Source: Chiua virens (Eukaryota > Basidiomycota > Agaricomycetes > Boletales > Boletaceae). Taken from it: DNA of 64,000 bases. Numbering within the stretch: the stretch's first letter is position 1; each line of letters starts with the position of its first letter. The notes under the pieces were generated by a model. That model searched no databases, had not been told where the DNA came from, and was given only the letters and a program-made list of their open reading frames with translations. The stretch is taken from NCBI GenBank assembly GCA_019787685.1, contig JAHNUO010000015.1:806001-870000 (forward strand), given 5' to 3'. This document shows positions 36,814 to 50,257 of this stretch, piece by piece. The position numbers and the translations under genes are program-made.

Positions 36814-39800
36814 TCAAAGAACGTCCAGCGTGCATACGTTGGCAACAAGCTCGTCGAGTGGGGCGTCCTCCTGTATCTGCACTGTGATAATACAATCCAC
36901 AGCCACCCTCCTGTATTCTTCCATGTTGCGGCGAGTTGATGCAAACAACAGGCCACCGAATGGCTGTATCAGACGAGCAAGGAACTGCAACGTTCGTGCT
37001 TCGACATCCAACGCCGTCGATGCGAGTGATGACAAAGCAGGTTCATCGACGTCCTCGATGTCTTCCACGGGTCGTCGGTCTAGGAGGAAGTCGATCCAGG
37101 GGTGAACCAGAATCAGAGAATCCAGTCTAGAAAGATTGTCTGTCGTTCGAATCTCTACATGTCCAAAAAAGGACGTCCTTCGCGTGAAACACCTGTCCCG
37201 AGGCGTCGAGAGCCGCAGATACGTGTCCGAGCCGAAAGGCAATGCATGGCAGCCTCATCCGCTTTCCTGAAAACAGTGGCGCGGGAAGCTTCAGGAGTTC
37301 GTCATACAGTTTCATGAGCCAAGCCATGTCGCGTGAGGCCTGCAGTTCGGTAGTTATGACTTCGATTTCGGTAGTGTCGATAGCCGTGACGGGAGGTATG
37401 TGCGTCGTTGGTGGGTTGCTAAACACAGAAAGTGTAGCAGGGAGGCAGCTATTAAAGCTTCCAGATTCCCCCGTCCAAGCTAGGATGCTTGTATCCCCCG
37501 AGCTTGCCAGGAGCAGTGCCAGAAGTTGTCCAAGGGCATGGTCTCGCTCGCCATAGACGATAGGTAAGGAGACAGAAAAGATACGGAACAACGCATATGT
37601 GGCATCCTCTTGGACTGTCGTCTCGTGTCGTGAAGCTAGGCAAAGTTTGTCTCGGATGTTGGCAAACCCCGGTTGAAGTGCTGTCAATGTGTCTGCCGAG
37701 ATGCCTGTGGTCTCCATCTCCATCATCTCTGGGGACTCTTTGTGGTTCGGAACATTGATGTTCCTGTATACTGTCCAATCCTCGTTGTAGAACCGAACCA
37801 CTTTAGAAGCGTAATATTCCTGCAATGTCCATATACGGGAATTCCAGATGCTCTCCACGAGATTGGTGCGCTCAGACGGCGATGATTCCCCACGGAGATA
37901 AACGATCGTCAAGGAAGACCCTCGGTACCAGTCAAACATGGACACGAGCGCTCCTTGGAGCACCAGATGATCTGCCCTGTTGATGCAGCACGTATCGCTC
38001 CATGCCCAATGAAATCCAGCATCCTGCGCGGTTTTGCAGAACATTTGGAGTTTGTGATGAGTTGGGAAAGCGTCGAGGTCGTAAACGGCGATTTGGATGA
38101 TCTTTTCAAACAGGGGCTCGAAGTCTTCCCACTCGTGTGTCAACATGACGTAACGGTAGTAGTTTGCGACTCCTTGTTTGATGTAGTTGTAGTCAACCTG
38201 CGTGGTCATAGTCGAAGCAAGCTCCATGCAAATCGGTGACATTTCGAATGCAGAAGCTTGTTCTGATCTGGTGCAGAGACGACCAGAAGCGGTATCGATG
38301 AGCACTGGCGGTAAGTCACGGATAGCTTCCTGAATCGCTCTCCGGATGACTGGTCGCGCATTTCTGTACTTGTTACCATGGTCTACAGGATGTGGTTAGT
38401 GGATAATGGTCAGCGCGAACTCGTTGCTCTCACCGCGTGTATCCATATCAGGCGACTCTGACATCTTCGCGAGCATCGTCTCAAAGGCATATATAGCATC
38501 TTGAGAACGTCCTGTTTCACGCAATGCCAGACATTTTTGCTCGTGGCCGGTGAGTAATGCTGGATCAAGAGCGATGACCTGACAAATATCGTCGGAAAAT
38601 GAAGCCGAATACAACGATGATGACATACTTCATTTGCGTCATTCAAGGCGTCCTCCCACATGGCTCTCGCTGCATGCGCCTGGCTCCGCTTGATGAACAA
38701 GGCTTGTGGGGAAGGTGGGTCCAGTCTTAACGCAACCGAGTAAAAAGAGGCCGCTTTCTCATATCGTTTTGCTGACATCGCCTCGTCTCCAAGGTCTTCT
38801 AGCCCCTTGCAAGAACGAGATTCAAGCTCCAACACAGAGCGCTCACTGGGGCATAGGCTGTGACGCCGGCTATGCAAGTCGTTGAAAATCCGTCTTCCCT
38901 CTTTACTTTCAAGTTCATTCTCTAGTTCATATATCATCGCGCGGAGACACTTGGTCGCATCCGTGATTCGGTCGATCATTTGAAGATGCTCACATATCGT
39001 TTTGTAAGCAGTGAGCCTCGATACCTTGAACTTGATGTCCAGATGTAGCTCAGTGTTGCGTATCAACAGAGGATGGTACGCACATTACTGGCGACGGATA
39101 AGGTGTCCTCCCATGGCCCATCCGTCAGCTTCACTCTCACCCACTCTCTGAAGATACTCTGGTAGTTCCACGATGACTGTGGATCGAGTTTAATCACCTG
39201 GAGATCTCTCGCAACGAAATCCAAGCTACACAAGTCGGAGATGACACACCTGATTTGTGTCGTCCAAAGCATCTTCCCATAACCCATTTACCATATACGC
39301 CTGGCTTCGCTTGACCAAGATGTCTTGAGGGAAAGCCGGATTGAGAGATAATGCAGCTGAATAGTAGGCGATGGCATCGTCAGGGCGTTGGACGGATGCA
39401 GCAGCACCCCCGAGGGACGGTAGCTTTTCGAGGAAACGCCGCCTGAAAGCTAACGTAGATCGATCAAGTAAGCAAACCCTGTGATGTCAATATAGCCTCT
39501 CAAGCACTCACCTACGGCCCATCTCATTTGTTTATTGTTCCCACTCGTCTTTACCGTCACGTCGTTGTTCATCTGATTGAAACACTTGACAGCGTCTGTC
39601 ATATTGTTACATGCCTCGAGATGATCACAAATGGCGCGGTAAAACTCGAATCTCAAAGCCACGAGCTGCAGAGAACATGTTAACCTAAGGAGACACACAA
39701 AAGCAAAAGATACTCGCATCAACAAGGGCAGCCAAGACGTCAGTCCACGAGCTTCTTGCTAGCATTGACCTTGCCCACTTCGCCAAAAGCTGTTCACCGG

Positions 39801-40838
39801 CAGGGGCAGGCGATTCAACCAACAGTTCCCTTTCCTGGAAAGTAGTAGGATGCATACGGAGCCAGAGGTGTCAACCGGATATATGGTAATGCAATGAGAC
39901 AAGGTACTCACCAAGACAGTAATTAAATGCTTCAGGACGATTACCCCGCTCTCTCCAACGATCGCGACAAGCTGGTTGTTTGGCGAGAAAAGCAATTGAA
40001 CGTACATTTTCATTATGTTGGATGACCCCGAGTGCTGTAGACGTCGACGTGTCGCAAATTGTGACCATCTGCTCTGCGGAATATGCGAAGAACATCCCAT
40101 GTTGCGATAGGGCGCAGGGAGAGGAGCGGTTGGAGGGAACTACCCATGCGGAGACGGAGAACCCGGTAGATGCCTCGAGTCCTACGACCATGCCGCTAGA
40201 CACAACGAAGATATGGTTGCTGTACCAGGTAAGACCACACCAAGAGCTGTAGTCGCATTGTACGGGAACGTCGACGAGCAAGCTGCCATTTTTGCTATCC
40301 CAAATTCGAAGATTCTGTGGAATGACCGTTGCGATCCTGTCTCCCTGCGGCGAGTACTTTGCTGCCACCACCGAGCGATCATGTTTGAGTGTTCGTATCC
40401 TCTTCCAAGTCGTGACGTCCCATACGATAGCTGTACCAGTGTGATCGTGCGATGCAGTAATGAGCTGCTTCGAGTCAGGCGAGAAATCGACTGTGTTAAC
40501 GACGTAACGCCCAAATTGGAACCGTTGAACATATACTGCCTTTGCGCTCCACACGTGCACCCCGCCGCGACGCGTCCCGGCTGCAATCCATTTGCCATCA
40601 TTAGAGACGACAAGACACCGGACATCCCCCGACGACAGCGTTGCCACTTGCTGACCGTCTTGAAGTCGCCACACTTGAACCCCTTGACCACCGCTCATCA
40701 GATGCTTGCCATCTGGCGCAAATGCTATTACACGCGTTGTGCCACCGAAATGGATTCTACGTTCTGGTCCAAATGTGAGTATATGTCAATATGGTTCCTC
40801 TGAGACTGTCTGAACGCACCCGAAACCGACCGCGACAT
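36814..40838 (-). pseudogene. WD40-TPR-HET gene, frameshifted copy A
   Basis: On the minus strand it aligns from end to end with the intact gene at 46.1-50.3 kb: propeller (40,7xx-39,9xx; DVRCLVVSNDGKWIAAGTRR), TPR-like helices (39.7-38.4 kb; FYSVALRLDPPSPQALFIKR) and HET domain (38.3-37.1 kb; WAWSDTCCINRADHLVLQG, IWNSRIWTLQEYYASKVVRF). The tail ends in CTLDVL. The homolog of the start region is out of frame (ATG at 40,838, shift near 40,790). One extra base shifts the propeller near 39,988. A net shift near 37,165 separates the HET part from its C-terminal region. Three separate shifts make loss of function likely, though shorter products from internal starts cannot be excluded. Confidence 0.8.
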
Positions 40839-41710
40839 GGACCTCCTGAGCGAAGAAGAGCAATCGAGGTTATCAACGCACAAGCTCTCCTGAGGCCGTA
40901 TCTTATTATACCATAAAACGTTGGGTAGAACAGATCACCTCGTGTTTTCAGTGCACCACACAGGATCACGAGGAAGTGGATATCCCACATTCTGTAATTA
41001 CTTATGTCACGTATTCTGCCGGTGGGGTCGCAATATGTGATACCGTCCGGCCTGTGAAGCGAAGTGAATCAAGTGATGGATGGTAGTGACGTTCGCGCTC
41101 AAGCTCAAGGCGTCGTCGGGTCCTGAAAATCGGAATCCGTGCTGGTCGTCGGACGGATGGGTCAAATGATGAATCGAACAATTTTCGTTTTTCGCGAGAT
41201 CGGAGATGATCCGTGAGTCGAGGGACGAGTCTCTTCAAGTTGCGTGCTTGCGCCACCTAGTAGCCTAGTACCGGTGAAATGCACCTAATATGGCCATGTT
41301 CAAACGTTCAAACCTTATTGGCATAACCCATCGGTGGCGAGTACGCAGCCGACCATGTCAAAGATTTCAGAACGTAGCAGGGCACCTTTCATGAAGTTCC
41401 ATCAGGTCCACTCTACTCTTCGTAGTAGTACCAGGTATCTCATACTGGGCCGGGTGTAAGCCCAAGTAAAAATAGGTCAGCGCATACTTATAACCCATTT
41501 ATCACGCGCTGAACCCTATGGACTTCCTTGAATCCGGCACGTTTAGAAAGTTGTCAAATCGGAACTTTTCGGCGAACAAGTGGGTTCACCAGATATTCAC
41601 CACGCCGATGCCTCGTTGACTCGTTGCTGTAGAATGGTCCGCGAGAACAGCATGTTTGCATAAAGACGAGCCCCATCCCTACTGGACACTAGTACTCATC
41701 AGCAGCCATA
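40839..41710. other. Divergent intergenic region, no gene seen
   Basis: It lies between the 5' ends of copy A (minus) and the DUF2235 gene (plus), so it should hold both promoters. One open frame of 84 codons on the minus strand (41,256-41,002) is Arg-rich and featureless. I see no repeats shared with the rest of the window. Confidence 0.4.
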
Positions 41711-44700
41711 ATGTCAATTTCGACGCCACCGTTGTACCAGTGCGCGACTTGCCAAAGGGCATCAACTAATCCAAGGAGCCTTGTAGTCTTTATTGATGGG
41801 ACGTCCAATAAACCCGGCTGCAAAGTGATTCTTGCGTGCATTACGACGCTCCGTGGCTGACTAGTCTGTTGACAGAATACGAATGTTTTCAAACTGTTCG
41901 ACGACGTCGCGGCAAACGGCCCTGAGGTCGAGCAACACAAATTTTATAGGAAGGGCATAGGTGCACATTATACCGGCCATCTATCTCCACTAAGTCGGAT
42001 GAAAAAGGAGATCTCCAGTGTATTCGAGATGATACTCGCTCGGTCCGTGACTTATATATACTATGGTCGACAGATTCAGATTAGTCCTATTGTTATAGGA
42101 ACGTCGGGGAGAATGTGAAGGAAGCGTACAGTTGGTTGGTAAGGACCTATCGGGAAGGAGATCGGATTTACCTGCTTGGTACGTTCAGTTCGTAACTTGC
42201 CTTACCAGGTGGTAAATTTTACAGGTTTCTCTCGAGGTGCATATCAAGTGCGGGCGCTTGCTAGTATGATTCATGAAGTGAGCATGCAGAGAATTGTCCT
42301 TTCCACGGATAGTGATCGAATCACGCTTCAATACATAGGTTGGTTTGGTGAAGGAGGAGGATTATTGCGAAACGTCAGTATCTCTATCATTGTGTCCCGG
42401 AAGTCTTACAACTCAGGCTTGTAAATGTGTAGTGCCTATGAGCATTACCTTTGTATCGATTTCTATAAGCCACAGGCGCGACCATCGATAACGCAATTCA
42501 GGACCGCATTCTGTTGGCCAAGCGTGAGGGTTCATTTCATTGGGGTCTGGTGTGTTTATTCTTTAATTGTAAATTTGATAGCGCACTGAGCTGACTTTGG
42601 CCAGGGACACGGTATCATCCTTAGGTCTCGTCAAAAAAGATGTTCACGTCACAGCTTCTGCTTCGGTTACAAATGCGTGCCATTTCAGACACGCGCTTTC
42701 CCTCGATGAACTTCGAGTAAAGTTCATACCGGAATACTTCGCGGAAATGAATGCTCATCGTACTAATATACGCAGTCCCAGACTCGCCATCAGCAATGTT
42801 AAAGAAGTCTGGTTCGCGGGGAGCCATTCTGATGTGTATGTTACGTATTGACCTGTGCACAGGATGATCCTAACCTCCCAGCGTCCAGGGGTGGGGTCAA
42901 CCGTAAACAGGATGCAATGGTCCCCTACTATGGAGGGGACGACCCTGGATCTTGCATCAGCCACGCCGGTAACGTGACACTAGAGTGGATGAGGAAAGAA
43001 GCTGCTACCAATGGCTTGGTTTTCAAGCCAAACGAGATCGCCTGGGACCCGCAAGATGTTGATTTCGGCACGACGGAATCGATGACGCCCTGGTGGAAAA
43101 TTCTGGAAATAATTCCCGTTCGCCATCAAGTATCCTCCAGTGGCACTGGTGAACACACGCGGAGGTAACCCCATCTTCTTATAGATTTGTCTTGATGCAT
43201 CTGATTGCTTGTAGATGGCATTTGTGTCGTCCTCGATCAATCATTCCTAGCCAACGAGTTCATCCCTCCGTTTTTTATGCGGATATATATACGCCACATG
43301 CTACTTTAGGAAACAGCGCTCGTAACTCGATTGTCCTGCGGAGACCCTCAGACCTACTAGACACGACTGCACCTCTGGATGAACGAGCAAGGACATGGTT
43401 ATTGGAATCACTGCTTAAAGACCAGCAAACGACGCTTGGTTCTCTCGAAAAGGTGTTATTCCTCGTTGACTCCCGTAAGTTTCGATCTCTATCAACCCAT
43501 CGTTGACTGACATTGGTGTGCATTAGTGAACTATGAAACTGCAGATAACGGGCAGACCCGAACAATACCGCGGCCACAGTGGACCTTATCAGGCTTTCAA
43601 GGTCTACCTTTTGCCAAATATGCCCTCACCGTCGTCTATGACGCGACGTGTAGGTTTTCATTTAATCCTTGACGCCCCTGTATTGATTCCGTGCACTCCC
43701 TGTGATAGCCCAGGTCCCCGTTTCCGAGGAGTTACTGGATGGTGCAAGAAAAACACTCTGCACCGTATTGCAGTCTTCCCCCGATCACACGGAATTCACC
43801 CCAGCTCTATATATTCTACGATTCTCAGCAAAATACCCAAGACTCCGACAACGTTTTATTGATGACGATGTGACCAGAGCTTTGACGGCTGCACTAGAAT
43901 GGACCTCCAAAAGTCCCAGTGAGATCCAGTTCCCACTAGTGACGGACAGTCTATGTTACCTCATTGCCGACGGTGCGTCATGATCAATATGGTCCAGCGT
44001 GTAAAACTTATCCATTGCAGAGAACCTACGTGGCGGTGTTGTCAACTGGTTCCGTGATGGAACTGAAACTGCCCAAACAAGAATCTTGGACGTGAAGGGT
44101 ACGGTGTGCTCCTGGTCGTGTATGTGGTTGATTTACATGCTTGGCAATAGTACCCACCCACTTAATGGCGTCTCTCAAGATGATTGCCCGCCTCGCCGAG
44201 CATCACTCTGGTGAGGGCCTTTCGTGCTGCTGTTCTGTCGTTTATTCAACGCTTTGACAGACCTCTGCGAAAGGTTCAAGCCCAGGCTTTACGAGCTGGC
44301 GAAAAAGAAGGGAGACAGTTTTGGTTCTGCAGCTGTAAACGCTTTAGTTGCAATGAGGGCACCGTGTGAGTCGGGACTTTACTGTTCTGTGGGACCTACC
44401 TGACCGATTATGTTGTGCGAGAAGTTACCCGCGATATCTACATCTGTAATACTCTAGGCTACCTTAGTATCATTCTTCCTCCGTTGGATGTGGAGGTTGA
44501 TAGTTCCCTTTCACACGACGACACTGACGAATTCAGGTTACCTACTGTTCGTTGGGTCAATGGTAAGCACAATACTTTGAATGCGTCCATGTTATGATCA
44601 AGCGATGTCAGACATGGGAGTACTTAATCAGGAGTTCATGCTCCAACTTGTGTCTACCATCACGTCCCGCAACGTCCATGAACGCACGCAAGCGACCTTG

Positions 44701-45751
44701 ACATTACTGAAGCTATGCAGAGGTGAGCTTTAGAACGCACTCGTTGATGGAGCTGACCATGGATGAGTCAGACGCGATGGTTCGAGGGTTTTGCACACAG
44801 AAAAACGTCTTGGATATCTTCGTGAGCCAGTTGAAGCAAAAGAAAACCTCACTGCTCGCGGCGTATGCATTGAGGAAGTGTTTGGAGTATGGTAAGTCCG
44901 AGGTTGACTGTTCGCTTACGCATCACTCAATCAAGAGATGAACTAGATATGTGTACGTCGGACCACAACCTGCACGCGGCACCTGCTCTCGTCTCTATGG
45001 TAAACAAAAATTGGTTTGACGACGCAATTGGCCGAATGGAAGGCTGTGAGATTTTCCGTGGTCTCATGACGTCTGGTATGTCACTTTCAGTTCAAGTTTA
45101 CGGTTTCGGACCTTGTATTAACGATGCGCTGGGTAGTCGACCTGAGGGAAAAGGTCTTAGAGTCTGATATCGTTCCCACCCTGATAAAAATGCTCGCTAG
45201 TGGTGAACGCAATCAGACCCGCATGAGCTTGATATTCATCGATGTGCTTGGTGTGTCCGCCAACTGCATCTGCACCTGCGGGATTAACTCGAATAGCTTA
45301 GATGAAGAGTCATCCCTGAAGCTGAAATACCATGTAGAAAAAAGCATCGGATATTTGAAGGACGAAAACAAGGACGTTCGAATGAAAGGCGTCAAGATTA
45401 TTTCCGCACTGGCACAGACGAGTAGGGCTTGTGTCGTGTTGCCCATGGAACATTTTCTAATGAATCTGCCAGTGGCCGGTGAGCGGGCAATAAAGGAACG
45501 CTTGAAAGGCATCATAGAAATTCTACCCGAGGCGTCTTCAGACGGCCGAGCCCTATCGCGTCCTAAAATAGTTGGTGCTATTGCCGTGTTGTATAACTTG
45601 TCCAAGAATGGTACGTTTGTTAACCCTCCACGACCGAGAAGCGGTGACTTTACTTCTTTCGAACTTAGAAACTCTCCGCGAGCATATCCAACGCTCTCCA
45701 GAGCTCATTTCTTGGAAAGCTTGCCGCCGTCAAGCAACTCTAGGGTACTAA
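41711..45751 (+). CDS. DUF2235 domain protein with ARM-like C-terminal tail
   Basis: The ATG at 41711 leads to the DUF2235 start motif (LVVFIDGTSNKPG), split by an intron (41825-41875) from NTNVFKLFDDV. GFSRGAYQVRALASMIHE (exon 4, about 42,225) is the alpha/beta-hydrolase nucleophile elbow with the serine in place. Later parts fit the family: FIGVW|DTVSSLG across an intron near 42,550-42,604, and SHAGNVTLEWM near 42,958. From about 43,700 to the TAA at 45,749-45,751 the protein is all helical and leucine-rich with spaced repeats resembling ARM/HEAT folds (KKTSLLAAYALRKCLEY; IVPTLIKMLASGERNQTRMS). About 15 short introns; all exons I followed stay in frame. DUF2235 includes bacterial Tle1-type phospholipase effectors; an enzymatic role here is inference. 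It sits between two WD40-TPR-HET copies. Confidence 0.75.
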
Positions 45752-46124
45752 AGAAGATTTTCCGCAGTTGCTCGAGCACTCATGGTAGTTTCTCAATTCG
45801 CTTAAACATGTATGGTCTGGGCTAGTTTTGGGTTGTGTTGACCGTCCACCTGTCATGTAAACTGATTGGCATTCCGTCCGTCGCCTATTGCATATCCATA
45901 CAGCCCTCCGGGCAACTCTGGACTCACAATCGCTGAAGGAAATAAATGACGTCACGCGGTGTTCGCGCCGCGGGGCTGTCTGCAGTGCAGGGAATGGATA
46001 TACGTTTAGCTCCTCGGAAGCATCTTGTGAAACTACTAGCCTAGGTTCTGTGCATGACTGGGGTCAGACAACCGTCGCTCCTATCACAAAGGCGACAGCA
46101 TCTCACGCAACGGACGAAACTTCA
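45752..46124. other. Convergent intergenic region
   Basis: Space between the ends of the DUF2235-ARM gene (plus) and the intact HET gene (minus). No feature is seen; the open frames crossing it are antisense to the HET gene. Confidence 0.4.
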
Positions 46125-49100
46125 TCAAAGCACATCCAGCGTGCATACATTCGCAACCAGTTCATCCAATGGCGCGTCTGTCCGTATCTGCACTCGGATA
46201 ACACCCTCCGCAGCCACCCGCCTGTACTCGTTCATGTTGCGACGCGTGGGCGCCAGTAACAGCCCACCAAATGGCTGTCTGAGACGCGCCAGGAATTGCA
46301 GTGCGTCTGCGTGGACATCCGGGGTGGCCGATGCGAGTGACACGGACCGCGCCGCATGGCGTGCTACCGTGGACAGCGATCCACCAAATAGTCTTTGAAG
46401 AAATACTGGCCATACTGTGTCGACACGGATCGCGTCACTCGCCAAGGGAGTGGGTTTGTCCGCGTCCGCGTCCGTGTCTTCAACATCTTCCATGGGCCGT
46501 CGGTCGAGCAGGAAATCGATCCAGGGGTGCACGAGAATGAGAGAATCCAGTCGGGAAAGTTGTTCGGTGGTATGAATCTCGACGTGTCCCAAAAAAGGTG
46601 TCGTCGCGCAGAACACGCGTTCCGAGGCGACGACAGTTGTAGATACGCGTCCGAGTCGAAAAGCAATGCATGGTAGCCTCATTCGCTTTCCTGAAAACAA
46701 CGGCGCAGAAAGCTTGAGGAGTTCGTCATGCAATTTAATGAGCTGGGACATGTTAGGCGAGGTTCGCAGTCCGGGATTCACTTCGGCATCGTTGGTAGCG
46801 AGAGGGATATGCGTCGTCGGTAACTCGCTAAACACAGTAATCCCAGCAGGAAAGCAGCTATTGAAGCTCCCAGTCCTCCCAGTCCAGGCGAGGATACTCG
46901 TATCCCCCGAGTTTGCCAGGAGCTGTGCCAAAAATCGCCCGATCGCATGGTCTCGCTCGCCATAGATGACAGGCAAGGAGACAGAGAAGATTCCAAATAA
47001 CGCATATGCGGCATCCTCTGGCATTGTCGTCTCACGTCGTGAAGCTAGGCAGAGTTTTTCTCGAATGTTGGCTAACCCGGGCTGGAGTGCTAATAATGCG
47101 TCTGCCGAGATGCCCGTGGCCTCCTCCATCTCCGAGATAACTGCTGGGGACTCCTTGTGGTTTGGAACATCGAGGTTCCTGTATACTGTCCAATCCTCGT
47201 TGTAGAACCGGACCACCTTGGATGCATGGTATTCCTGGAATGTCCATATACGGGAGTTCCAGATGCTGCGTACGAGATCACCATGCTTTGACGGCGAGGA
47301 TACTCCACGAAGAAATACAACCGTCAGGGAAGAATCTCGGTACCAGTTGAACATGGACACGAGCGCTTCTTGAAGCACGAAATGGTCTGCCTTGTTGATG
47401 CAGCACGTATCGCTCCACGCCCAATGAAACCCAGCATCCCGTGCGGATTTGCAAAACATTTGAAGCTTGTGATGAGTCGGGAAAACTTCGAGGTCGTAAA
47501 CGGTGACGTGGACGACCTTTTCATATAGGGGCTCGAAGTCTTCCCATCTGTGCGAAAGCATGGCGTAACGGTAGTACTTCGTGACTTCTTGTACGATGCG
47601 GTTTTGGTCAATGTAGGCCGTCGTAGATGAAATCAGTTCTGTGAATATGGGTAAGGACTCGAATGCGGCCGCTTGTTGAGTTTTGTCACATAGACTGCCG
47701 GTATCCGCATTGATGAGCACTCGCGGCAATTCACGGATAGTATCCTGAACTGCTCTTCGAACGACTTTTCTCGCGCTCTTGTACTGGAGACAGCGCTCTA
47801 CAAAACAGAATAAGGCCAGTGGATGATTCTCAATGGAGAACCTTACCGCGGACATCCGCGTCAAGTGACTCTGACATCTTCGCGAGCAGTGTCTCGAACG
47901 CATACAATGCATCCTGATAACGTCCTGTCCCACACAATGCCAAGTACTTTTGCTCGTAGCCTGCAAGCGATATGGGATCGAGAGTGATAGCCTTACGGAT
48001 TTTGTCGGAATGTAAGGTGTAGTGAGAGTGACAATGACATACCTCATTCGCGTCATTGATTGCATCCTCCCACATGCCCTTCGCTACGTGTGCCTTGCTC
48101 CGCTTCACAAACAAGTTTTGAGGGGAAGGTGGATCCAGCCCTAAAGCGACCGAATAAAGGGAAACAGCCTTCTCATATCGCTTCGCTGTCATCGCGGCAT
48201 CCCCATGGTCCTCTAGCTCCTTGCAAGAACGAGATTTGAAGTCTAGCACAGCACGGTCACTCAGACGCAGCCTGTGCCGTGGACTCAGAAAGTCGCTGAG
48301 AATTTGCTTTGCCTCGTTGCTTTCGATTTCTTGTTCTAATTCACTTATCATCTCGTGGAGACACTCGGTCGCATCAGTAATCCGATCGCTCGCTTCAAGG
48401 TGTTCACATAATATTTTGTAAACGGTGAGCCTCGGGACCTTGAACTTGATGTCTAGATTTAGCTTCCTTCGTGCAAGTCAAGAGCGAATCGTACGCACAT
48501 TGCTGGTGGCGGCTAGGGTGTTCTTCCAAGGTCCAACCGTCAAATTCACTTTTACCCATTCGCTCAAGACACTTTCGTGGTTCCATGGTGACTGTGGATC
48601 GAGCTTGATCACCTGGAGATCTTATGTCACAAACCCCAATGTACACAAGTTGGAGATCACGTACTTGATTTGTATCATCCAACGCATCCTCCCATAACCC
48701 CTTCGCCATATACGCCTGGCTTCGCTTGACTAATATGCCTTGTGGGAGAGCCGGACTGAGAGATAACGCGGCTGAATAATGGATGATAGCCTCATCGAGT
48801 CGCAGGGCAGACATGGCGGTATCTCCGAGGGATGGTAGCTTTTCTAGGCACCGCTGCCTAAAATCTAATGTAGTTCGATCGACTAAGTCGAGCCAGCGAT
48901 GGCAATGGCTGCTCACACACTTACCTACACCCCATCTCGTCCGCTCGTGGTGCGTGCTCATTTGTGCCACCAACTCGTCGTTCATCTGATGAAAACACTT
49001 GACCGCATCCGCCATATTGCTGTGTATCTCGAAATGATCACAAATGACGCGATAAAGTACGAATCTTAAACCAACGAACTACAGATAACATGTTACCCCA

Positions 49101-50257
49101 GAAAACATATAAAATCCAAAGAGGTACTCACGTTGATGAGGGCAGCCAAGGTATCCTGCCACGAACTCCTCGTTAACATTGATTTTACCCACTCCCTCAA
49201 AAGTGGTGTAGGAGTAGAGGAATCGACCAACAGTGTCGTCTCCTGGAAAGTAGGGGTGGGGTCGGAGCCAGGGGGTATTGTTGAGACGCGTGATGATGCG
49301 ATGAGGCACGATACTCACCAAGACAGCAGGTAAATGTTTCACGGCAATTGTTCCTTTCATTCCACTAATTGCGACAAACTGGTCGTCTGGCGAGAAAGAA
49401 ATTGAAGTTATAGGTTTACAGGCTTTGATGACCCCGAGCACAGTAGGAGTCGATGTGTCGCATATAGTTACCGTATCGTCTGCAGAGTATGCGAAAAACA
49501 TCCCGTGCTGTGATAGGGCCACTTCAGACTCGAGGCCGCAGGAAACTGCCCATTGGAAAAAGGTGAACCCAGTAGGTACACCGAGTTTTACGAGCACCAT
49601 GCGGCTAGTGTCTATGAAAAGCAAGAGATGGAGGTTGTTGACCCAGGCAGGACCACGGGAGTACCAGCTACATGATACGGGAACGTCAATGAGCAAGTCT
49701 CCATTTTTGCTATCCCAGATTTGAAGTTTTTCAGTAGTGAACGTTGCGACTTTGTCTCCCTGCGGGGAGTATGCTGCTCCAAGTAAGTGGTTGCTATGTT
49801 TGAGTGTTCTTGTCGTGTTCCAAGTTGCGACGTCCCATATGGTGGCCGTGTGGCCTCTTTCTGATGTCGTGGTAACGAGTTGCGTTGAATCGGGCGAGAA
49901 ATCGACAGTGTTGATGAGGTCGTTGTTCGCGTCATCCCCAAGTCGGAGCTGTTCATACGTCTCTGCGCTCCACACGTGCGCGCCGCTGCGCCGTGTGCCC
50001 GCTGCGATCCATCGCCCATCATTAGAGACAGCAAGACACCGGGCATCTCCCGCTAGTGTGGCCACTTGTTGTCCGTCTTCAAGTCGCCATACATGAATCT
50101 CTTCGGGACCGCCGCTCACCAAATGCTTGCCATCCGGCATAAATTGCACTACATATATGCTGCCACCGGATTTGATTTCACGTTCTGGTCCCATGGTGAG
50201 TATCAGCATGGTTTTTCTCTGTCTGCACGCACCCACGACCGACGCTGACATAGACAT
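46125..50257 (-). CDS. WD40-TPR-HET protein, intact copy B
   Basis: The minus-strand ATG at 50257 opens exon 1 (to 49319, 313 codons), a propeller with about seven WD40 blades (IYVVQFMPDGKHLVSGG, IHVWRLEDGQQVATLAGDAR). Exon 2 is 49242-49132. Several short exons then encode TPR-like helical pairs (IHYSAALSLSPALPQGILVK; SLYSVALGLDPPSPQNLFVK). The last large exon starts near 47,803 and carries the HET domain: RYAMLSHRWEDFEPLYEKVV, WAWSDTCCINKADHFVLQE, SIWNSRIWTFQEYHASKVV. A variable linker precedes a conserved tail ending in CTLDVL. Total is roughly 1,250-1,300 residues. HET domains trigger cell death in heterokaryon incompatibility of ascomycetes. There HET is normally N-terminal and WD40 C-terminal with a NACHT between; here the order is reversed and no NACHT is seen. 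Confidence 0.85.
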
